A stretch of 47,809 nucleotides of DNA from Hydrogenophaga sp. (GTDB taxonomy: Bacteria; Pseudomonadota; Gammaproteobacteria; Burkholderiales; Burkholderiaceae_C), in NCBI RefSeq assembly GCF_030158645.1, contig NZ_JAOASO010000083.1, forward strand, positions 1 through 47,809, written 5' to 3'. The notes beneath the pieces were generated by a model, which did not search any database, was not told the DNA's origin, and saw only the letters and a program-made list of their open reading frames with translations. Below are positions 42,123 to 47,809 of this stretch, one piece after another. Each line of letters starts with the position of its first letter. The first letter of the stretch is position 1. The position numbers and the translations under genes are program-made.

Positions 42123-43535
42123 ATGTACACGGACCTCCCACCCCACACCACCCGCACCGCCAAGCGGCCTCCCCGCGTGGCCGTCGTCGGCTCCGGCATT
42201 TCGGGACTGGCCGCCGCCCACACCTTGCACGGTCTGGCCGACATCACGCTGTTTGAAGCGGGCGACTACTTCGGCGGCCACACGCACACGGTCGACATGA
42301 CCTTGCCGAACGCCCAAGGCGTGCCCACCACCTTCGGGGTGGACACCGGCTTCCTGGTGCTCAACGAGCGCACCTACCCCAACCTGCTGGCGCTGTTCGC
42401 ACAGCTCGGCGTGCCGATCGCCAAGTCCGACATGTCGTTCTCGGTGCAGGCGCCGGGTGCTGCGCCCGGCGGCGGGCCGCTGGAGTGGAGCGGCTGCAAC
42501 CTCTCCACCGTGTTTGCCCAGCGCCGCAACCTCTTCAACCCGCGTTTCCTGCGCATGCTGGCCGACATCGTGCGCTTCAACCGCGTCACCACCAAGCTGG
42601 CCGAGCAGGGCGAAGACCTGCGCGACAACAGTCCGCTGCTGCAGCCGCTGGGCGACTTTCTGAAGGCACAGGGCTTCTCCGACGAGTTCCGCAACTGGTA
42701 CTTCCTGCCCATGATGGGCTGCATCTGGAGCTGCCCGACCGACCAGATGCTGGCCTTCCCGGTCGCCACCATGGTCCGCTTCTGCCACAACCACGGCCTG
42801 ATCCAGGTGACCAACCGCCCCCAGTGGTACACGGTGGAAGGCGGCGCGCGCCAGTACGTGCAGAAGATCACCGCGAACATCGCCGACAAGCGCCTGAACA
42901 CCCCGGTGCAGCAGGTGCTGCGCGACAACCAGGGTGTGCGCGTGGTCACCGATGGCCAGGTCGAGCGGTTCGACGCCATCGTGCTCGCCTGCCACAGCGA
43001 TCAGGCGCTGCGCCTGCTGGGTGGTGAAGCCTCGGCCAATGAGCGCGAGGTGCTCGGCGCCATCCGCTACCAGCCCAACCGAGCGGTGTTGCACACCGAC
43101 GCTTCGGTGCTGCCGACAAACGAGCTCGCTTGGGCGGCGTGGAACTACGAACGTGCGCCCAGCCAGGGCGTGGAGTCGGCCCAAGTCTGCCTGCACTACC
43201 TGCTCAACCGCCTGCAGCCGCTGCCGGTTTCGCAGCCAGTGGTGGTGTCGCTCAACCCGCAACGCGAGATTGCCGCACAGCACGTGGTGGGCGAGTACGC
43301 CTACGACCACCCGGTCTTCGACCTCGCCGCCATCCGTGCACAGGCCCGCGTGCCGGCGATGCAGGGGCAGCTCAACACCTACTTTGCCGGTGCGTGGACC
43401 GGCTACGGTTTCCACGAAGACGGTCTCAAGTCGGGCCTGCACGCAGCCCGCTCGCTGATCGACGCCCACCACCTGGTGCCCACCACCCAACGCACCGAGG
43501 CCCAGCGTGCGGCCTTGCCCGGGGTGTTTGCTTGA
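42123..43535 (+). CDS. FAD-dependent amine-oxidase-like oxidoreductase
   Basis: A 470-residue flavoprotein. The dinucleotide-binding motif is near the N-terminus (VAVVGSGISGLAAAHTL, about 19-35), followed by the ED-type GGHTHTVD and a C-terminal FAD segment (TYFAGAWTGYGFHEDGL). Such proteins are annotated as NAD/FAD-binding or amine oxidase family. In light- and singlet-oxygen-response loci they stand beside DUF1365 and a cyclopropane-synthase-like gene, as here. As I recall, related genes in Rhodobacter take part in furan fatty-acid formation. Function here is inferred from that context. Its stop overlaps the next gene's TTG start as TTGA. Confidence 0.88.
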   Translation: MYTDLPPHTTRTAKRPPRVAVVGSGISGLAAAHTLHGLADITLFEAGDYFGGHTHTVDMTLPNAQGVPTTFGVDTGFLVLNERTYPNLLALFAQLGVPIAKSDMSFSVQAPGAAPGGGPLEWSGCNLSTVFAQRRNLFNPRFLRMLADIVRFNRVTTKLAEQGEDLRDNSPLLQPLGDFLKAQGFSDEFRNWYFLPMMGCIWSCPTDQMLAFPVATMVRFCHNHGLIQVTNRPQWYTVEGGARQYVQKITANIADKRLNTPVQQVLRDNQGVRVVTDGQVERFDAIVLACHSDQALRLLGGEASANEREVLGAIRYQPNRAVLHTDASVLPTNELAWAAWNYERAPSQGVESAQVCLHYLLNRLQPLPVSQPVVVSLNPQREIAAQHVVGEYAYDHPVFDLAAIRAQARVPAMQGQLNTYFAGAWTGYGFHEDGLKSGLHAARSLIDAHHLVPTTQRTEAQRAALPGVFA

Positions 43536-44383
43536 TCACCTCGAAGGCCCCTGCGCCACCGGTCGCCCAGATCGGCTTCGGCCAGGTGCGCCACACGCGA
43601 CACCGCCCGCAGCGCAACGCCTTCGCCTACCCCACCTACTTCCTGATGCTGCCCATGCGCAGCCTGCGCCAGCACGGCCCCGGCGCGCTGGCGCGCAACC
43701 GCCGCGCGGCACTCACCTTCAACGACGCCGATCACGGCGATGGCCGAAACGACAGCCTGCAATGGCTCGACGAACTGCTGAACCAACACGGCATTGACGA
43801 CGCGACCGGCGAGGTGTGGCTGCACACCTACCCGCGCGTGCTGGGCTACACCTTCAAGCCGGTGAGCTTCTGGTACTGCCACCGGCTTGACGGCACGCTG
43901 CGCGCGGTGCTGGCCGAGGTGAACAACACCTTTGGCGAGCGCCACTGCTACCTGCTCGATGCGCCGCACTACGGCCAGCCGTGCGAGGCGACCAAGGTGT
44001 TCCACGTGTCGCCGTTCTGCCCGGTGCGCGGGCGCTACCGCTTTGTCTTCATGCGCGCCGACGGCGCCACCCAACACGCCTTGCCACGCACCGTGGCGCG
44101 CATCGATTACTTCGACGACCTCGGTGGCGACGCCGACAGCGAGCCCCTGCTCAACACCAGCGTGAGCGGTGAATTGCAGCCGCTGAACGCGCGCAGCCTG
44201 CGCCGCGCGCTGTGGACCTACCCCGCCATGACCTTGGGCGTCATGGCGCGCATCCACTGGCAGGCCGTGCGCCTGTGGATCAAGCGTGCGCCCTTTTTCC
44301 GCCAGCCGCCCGCACCGGGCGACTTTGTCACCGCCGCCTCCCTGCCCGCGACCCCCGTGAACGCCGAACACAGCCATCCATGA
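43532..44383 (+). CDS. DUF1365 family protein
   Basis: A 283-residue cytoplasmic protein of the DUF1365 family. Visible blocks are GQVRHTRHRPQRNAFAYPTY, the GYTFKPVSFWYC segment, and VFHVSPFCPVRGRYRFVF. It has no known catalytic motif. Consistently found beside the FAD oxidoreductase and the Cfa-like methyltransferase, it is thought to act with them on membrane fatty acids. The start is TTG at 43532, overlapping the preceding TGA (TTGA), since no ATG or GTG gives the family's N-terminus; coupling to the previous gene is likely. Its stop overlaps the next ATG as ATGA. Confidence 0.9.
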   Translation: MITSKAPAPPVAQIGFGQVRHTRHRPQRNAFAYPTYFLMLPMRSLRQHGPGALARNRRAALTFNDADHGDGRNDSLQWLDELLNQHGIDDATGEVWLHTYPRVLGYTFKPVSFWYCHRLDGTLRAVLAEVNNTFGERHCYLLDAPHYGQPCEATKVFHVSPFCPVRGRYRFVFMRADGATQHALPRTVARIDYFDDLGGDADSEPLLNTSVSGELQPLNARSLRRALWTYPAMTLGVMARIHWQAVRLWIKRAPFFRQPPAPGDFVTAASLPATPVNAEHSHP

Positions 44384-45609
44384 ACAGCTCCACCGCTTCC
44401 ACCAGCCCCGCCGGTTTCTCGCTGCCACGCAATGCACCCGCCGCCGCCCGCACCACGCTGCAACTGCTGCAGCGCCTGGTGCACGGCAGCCTCACGCTGC
44501 AACTGCCCGACGGCTCGGTGCAGCGCTTCGGCCAGGTGGACGGCCCGCACGCGAGCATGAAGCTCAACAACTGGAACGTGTGCTCGGCCTCGCTCAAGTC
44601 GGGTGACATCGGCTTTGCCGAAACCTTCATCGCCGGCGACTGGACGACATCGAACCTGCCCGCGCTGCTCTCGCTGCTGGTGGCCAACCGCCGCGAGGTG
44701 GAAGACGTGATCTACGGCTCGTGGCTGGGTCGGTTCGCCTACCGCATCAAGCACCTGCTCAACCGCAACAGCAAGACCAACAGCCGCAAGAACATCCACG
44801 CCCACTACGACCTGGGCAATGCGTTTTACGGCCTGTGGCTGGACGACACCATGAACTACTCGTCGGCCTGGTTCGAAACGCCCGACCAGGGCATGGAAGC
44901 CGCGCAACACGCCAAGGTGCGCCGCGCGCTGCGCATGACCGACGTGAAACCGGGCGACCGCGTGCTGGAAATCGGCTGCGGCTGGGGCGCGCTGGCCGAG
45001 AAGGCCACCACCGAGTTCGAGGCCCACGTCACCGGCGTGACGCTGTCCACCGAGCAGCTGGCATTTGCCAACGACCGCATGCAGCGCGTCGGCCGCGCCG
45101 ACCGGGCCGATCTGCGCCTGCAGGACTACCGCGACATCACCGATGCACCGTTTGATGCGATCTGCTCGATCGAGATGGTCGAAGCCGTGGGCCGCGAGTA
45201 TTGGCCGACCTACTTCCAGACCGTCTCACGCCTGCTCAAGCCGGGCGGCAAGGCCTGCGTGCAGAGCATCGTGATCGACGACGAACACTTCGAGCGCTAC
45301 ATCAAGGGCACCGACTTCATTCAGCAGTATGTGTTCCCCGGCGGTTGCCTGCCCTGCCCGAGCGAGTTCCGTGCGCAGGCCGCCAAGGCCGGGCTGGAGG
45401 TGGTGGACGAGTTCGCCTTTGGCCAGGACTACGCGCGCACGCTGGCGATCTGGCGCGAGCGTTTCCTGCACGAGCAGGATCGGGTGCTGCAGCTCGGCTT
45501 CGACCAGCGTTTCCTGCGCATCTGGGAGTTCTACCTGGCGTACTGCGAAGCGGCGTTCGAGCAGGGCAGCACCGACGTGGTCCAGTACACCTTGCGCAAA
45601 CCCGGTTGA
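44380..45609 (+). CDS. cfa: Cyclopropane-fatty-acyl-phospholipid synthase family methyltransferase
   Basis: A 409-residue SAM-dependent enzyme. Motif I is VLEIGCGWGA at about 195-204. Family blocks are NIHAHYDLGNAFYGLWLDDT (138-157), MNYSSAWF (158-165), FDAICSIEMVEAVGREYWP, and FIQQYVFPGGCLP. Members methylate a double bond of a phospholipid acyl chain, giving cyclopropane or, in relatives, methylated or furan fatty-acid precursors. The operon context (FAD oxidoreductase, DUF1365) suggests the latter type. The ATG overlaps the DUF1365 stop. It is followed after 10 bp by the chalcone-isomerase-like gene. Confidence 0.94.
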   Translation: MNSSTASTSPAGFSLPRNAPAAARTTLQLLQRLVHGSLTLQLPDGSVQRFGQVDGPHASMKLNNWNVCSASLKSGDIGFAETFIAGDWTTSNLPALLSLLVANRREVEDVIYGSWLGRFAYRIKHLLNRNSKTNSRKNIHAHYDLGNAFYGLWLDDTMNYSSAWFETPDQGMEAAQHAKVRRALRMTDVKPGDRVLEIGCGWGALAEKATTEFEAHVTGVTLSTEQLAFANDRMQRVGRADRADLRLQDYRDITDAPFDAICSIEMVEAVGREYWPTYFQTVSRLLKPGGKACVQSIVIDDEHFERYIKGTDFIQQYVFPGGCLPCPSEFRAQAAKAGLEVVDEFAFGQDYARTLAIWRERFLHEQDRVLQLGFDQRFLRIWEFYLAYCEAAFEQGSTDVVQYTLRKPG

Positions 45610-45619
45610 GGACAAGACG

Positions 45620-46174
45620 ATGAAGCGCGCCGCCATTTCCTTCGCACTGGCTCTGGGCAGTCTGGCGGGCGCGCCCGCTTGGGCGCAGGCGCCCGAAGCC
45701 ACGCTCAGCGCCGCCTTGCAGGACAAGACCGCCGTGGGCAAGGCGCGCCTGCGCTACTGGGGTTTTGATGTGTACGACGCCAGCTTGTGGGCCCTGCCCG
45801 GCTTCGACGTGGCCCGTTTCGAGAGCCAGCGCTTCGGCCTGGAGCTGGCCTACCTGCGCGACTTCAAGGGTGCGGACATCGCCGAGCGGTCCATCGACGA
45901 GATGAAAGACCTCGCGCCGATCGAACCCGCGCAGGCCACCCGCTGGACACAGGCCATGAGCAAGCTGTTTCCCGACGTGAAGCGCGGCGACCGCATCACC
46001 GGCGTGCACGTGCCCGGCAGCGGCGCGCGTTTCTACTTGAACGGCAAGCTGCTCGGCGAGGTGGCGGACGACGCCTTCTCGCGCCTGTTCTTCGGCATCT
46101 GGCTCTCGCCCAAGACCTCGCAGCCGCGCATGCGCGAAACGCTGATCCAGAACATCGCCGGAACACCGCGATGA
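45620..46174 (+). CDS. Exported chalcone-isomerase-like protein
   Basis: A 184-residue protein with a signal peptide (about 1-24, SLAGAPAWAQA) and a single chalcone isomerase-like domain (KARLRYWGFDVYDASLW, then FDVARFESQRFGLELAYLRD and GARFYLNGKLLGEVAD). Bacterial members are not known to act on flavonoids; plant relatives without activity bind fatty acids, which fits this lipid-related operon. GAGGACAAGACG upstream gives a fair ribosome site. The stop overlaps the next ATG as ATGA. Confidence 0.88.
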   Translation: MKRAAISFALALGSLAGAPAWAQAPEATLSAALQDKTAVGKARLRYWGFDVYDASLWALPGFDVARFESQRFGLELAYLRDFKGADIAERSIDEMKDLAPIEPAQATRWTQAMSKLFPDVKRGDRITGVHVPGSGARFYLNGKLLGEVADDAFSRLFFGIWLSPKTSQPRMRETLIQNIAGTPR

Positions 46175-47514
46175 GTCTGGCGCCCGCCTCTGCCCAGGAA
46201 CCCGCTGCGCGTTTCATCGGCGCGGGCGCCTGGCGCCGGGGTTTCAGCTACGGCCTGCTCGGCCTGCCGCTGGCGTTCGTGGCGCTGCCGCTGTATGTGA
46301 TCCTGCCCAACCACTACGCCCGCGAGTTCGGCGCACCGCTGGCCTTGCTGGGTCTGGTGTTGCTGGCCGCGCGCCTGGTGGACGCGGTGCTCGACCCCAT
46401 CATCGGCCGCTGGTGCGACCGGCTGTTTTCCCGCTCGGTGGCCGCCGTGCTGGGCGCTGCGGCCGCGTCGGCCGTCGTGCTCGCGCTCGGTCTGTGGGGC
46501 CTGCTGTTTCCACCCGAGGCGGTGCGCGCATCGGGCACCGCCGTGTTGCTCTCGTGGGCCGGTGTGCTGATGGCCATCACCTACACCGCCTACAGCGTGG
46601 TGGCCGTCGCTCACCAGTCGTGGGGCGCACGCCTGGGCGGCAACGAAGCGCAGCGCAGCCGTGTGGTGGCCTGGCGCGAAGGCCTGTCCTTGCTGGGCGT
46701 GTTGATCGCCGCCGTGCTGCCGGCCACGCTGGGCCTGGGCGCCACCGTGGCCACCTTCGCGGTGTTGCTCACGCTGGGCTGGTGGGCCTGGAGCCGCTCG
46801 TCCACACCCATCGCGCTCAAAGCCGCCGGACCGGCCCCCCGCCTGGGTCCATCGCCCTTGCGCCAACCCGCGTTCCTGCGCCTGCTCGCGGTGTTCGTCA
46901 TCAACGGCACCGCCAGCGCCGTGCCCGCCACGCTGGTGCTGTTCTTCGTGCAGGACCGTCTGCAGGCAGCCCCCTCGGTGGAGCCCGCGTTTCTGGCCAC
47001 CTACTTCCTGTGCGCGGCGCTGTCCATCCCGCTGTGGGTGCGGCTGGTCGCGCGCATCGGCCTGGCGCGCACCTGGCTGGTGGGCATGGCGCTGGCCGTG
47101 GCGGTGTTCATCTGGGCCGCCACGCTGGGTGCGGGCGACGTGATGCCTTTCCTCATCGTCTGCGCGCTCTCGGGCATTGCCCTGGGCACCGACCTCACGC
47201 TGCCCAGCGCCATGCTCGCCGGCCTCATTGGCCAGCTCGGCGAACGCGGTCAACGCGAGGGCGCCTACTTCGGCTGGTGGAGCTTCGCCACCAAGCTCAA
47301 CCTCGCCCTGGCCGCGGGTCTGGCCTTGCCGCTGCTGGCGGTGTTCGGCTACGAGCCCGGTGCGCGCGATCCGGCGGCGCTTCAGACCCTGACCATCGCG
47401 TACTGCCTGCTGCCCTGCGTGCTCAAGTTGCTGGCCGGCGGAGCGCTCTATGCGCTCGTGATCCGCCCCGAGCAGCGCGCCGGCCTGACCACTCCGACCT
47501 CCATTCCCTCCTGA
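46171..47514 (+). CDS. MFS transporter, GPH (MelB-like) type
   Basis: A 447-residue membrane protein with about 12 helices. It starts FSYGLLGLPLAFVALPLYVI and has the GPH-type loop ARLVDAVLDPIIGRWCDR after helix 2, and AYFGWWSFATKLNLALAAGL in the C-terminal half. GPH members are cation symporters for sugars or other solutes. This subgroup recurs in LitR/ECF light loci, where the cargo is unknown; a lipid or lipid head-group is conceivable. It overlaps the chalcone-isomerase-like gene by ATGA. Confidence 0.9.
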   Translation: MSLAPASAQEPAARFIGAGAWRRGFSYGLLGLPLAFVALPLYVILPNHYAREFGAPLALLGLVLLAARLVDAVLDPIIGRWCDRLFSRSVAAVLGAAAASAVVLALGLWGLLFPPEAVRASGTAVLLSWAGVLMAITYTAYSVVAVAHQSWGARLGGNEAQRSRVVAWREGLSLLGVLIAAVLPATLGLGATVATFAVLLTLGWWAWSRSSTPIALKAAGPAPRLGPSPLRQPAFLRLLAVFVINGTASAVPATLVLFFVQDRLQAAPSVEPAFLATYFLCAALSIPLWVRLVARIGLARTWLVGMALAVAVFIWAATLGAGDVMPFLIVCALSGIALGTDLTLPSAMLAGLIGQLGERGQREGAYFGWWSFATKLNLALAAGLALPLLAVFGYEPGARDPAALQTLTIAYCLLPCVLKLLAGGALYALVIRPEQRAGLTTPTSIPS

Positions 47515-47523
47515 GACCACCCC

Positions 47524-47809
47524 ATGCAAAGACGACTCTTGCTCGCCGCCGGCATCACCTCCGCCGCCGCCCTCGCGGGCTGTGCCGGCCCGCAGATCGA
47601 CCAGTACGCCAGCGAAAAACCGCTGCTCGATCTGCGCACCTATTTCAACGGCACGCTGGACGCCTACGGGGTGTTCACCGACCGCTCGGGTGCGGTGGTC
47701 AAGCGCTTCACCGTGGTGATGGTCTGCACCTGGAACGGCGACGACGGCGTGCTGGACGAGACCTTCAACTACAGCGACGGCACCACCGGCAAACGCATCT
47801 GGCGCATGA
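47524..47809 (+). CDS. DUF3833 family lipoprotein (partial, cut by window end)
   Basis: The first 95 codons of a lipoprotein: MQRRLLLAAGITSAAALAGC is a signal peptide with lipobox ALAGC. It continues LLDLRTYFNGTLDAYGVFTD, as in the DUF3833 family, ending near GKRIWRM at the window edge. It starts nine bases after the transporter stop, so it continues the light-response operon. Family function is unknown. The C-terminal part lies outside the window. Confidence 0.88.
   Translation, partial: MQRRLLLAAGITSAAALAGCAGPQIDQYASEKPLLDLRTYFNGTLDAYGVFTDRSGAVVKRFTVVMVCTWNGDDGVLDETFNYSDGTTGKRIWRM

Noticed and set aside
1-47809. Mobile elements, CRISPR arrays, tRNA or rRNA genes
   Set aside because: No transposase or integrase, no regularly spaced repeats, and no tRNA cloverleaf or rRNA sequence was recognised on reading the window. 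Composition looks even apart from short intergenic stretches.

Overview
The window is high-GC DNA of a betaproteobacterium, most likely Burkholderiales of the Comamonadaceae type (Hydrogenophaga/Acidovorax-like). This is inferred from protein style, gene order and an intergenic GC-rich element typical of that group, not from a database search. Genes are dense on both strands, with many 4-bp stop/start overlaps (ATGA, GTGA, TTGA). I saw no rRNA, tRNA, CRISPR, insertion sequence or prophage.

Layout. 1-3566: the end of a surface-polysaccharide cluster (NAD-dependent epimerase, initiating sugar-phosphate transferase, WbpM-like dehydratase) closed by a terminator hairpin. 3567-8364: an OmpR/EnvZ-class two-component pair, an AmpG-type muropeptide permease and a secreted M48 metalloprotease. 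8371-14144: a DUF1631 protein and yajC-secD-secF. 14283-18574: a fused indolepyruvate ferredoxin oxidoreductase divergent from an Lrp/AsnC regulator. 18776-24009: an unusual secretion/assembly locus (see below). 24316-33975: DUF1428 protein, MltA lytic transglycosylase, a tiny membrane protein, a DctS/DctR-like two-component system, a nitrilase-family amidohydrolase and the giant AsmA-like YhdP. 33990-38344: glnE, an unknown protein and a ferritin-like di-iron protein. 38395-47809: a light-response locus.

The light-response locus is built around a MerR-type regulator carrying every residue expected of a B12-dependent photoreceptor (Wx9EH and ExHxxG, LitR/CarH class). It forms an overlapping operon with a DUF2256 protein and an FeS-type photolyase whose four cluster cysteines have the spacing known from PhrB. 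Divergently run a cysteine glutathione peroxidase and then a tightly coupled set: FAD oxidoreductase, DUF1365, cyclopropane-fatty-acid-synthase-like methyltransferase, chalcone-isomerase-like protein, MFS transporter and a DUF3833 lipoprotein cut by the window end. I infer a light/singlet-oxygen defence combining DNA repair, peroxide removal and membrane fatty-acid modification.

The best candidate for an undescribed system is 18776-24009. Three secreted proteins share sequence motifs with one another (mature N-terminus ES-x-x-IT, LDFR-hydrophobic-P, and a C-terminal FSYAN...GTY...GRVTYT block). They are encoded with a PapD-like chaperone, a further small secreted protein and a 661-residue predicted outer-membrane beta-barrel ending in a Cna-B/prealbumin-like domain but without recognisable PapC N- and C-terminal domains. 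It resembles a reduced or divergent chaperone-usher pathway. A strong hairpin after the first subunit gene suggests that this protein is made in excess, as for a major pilin.
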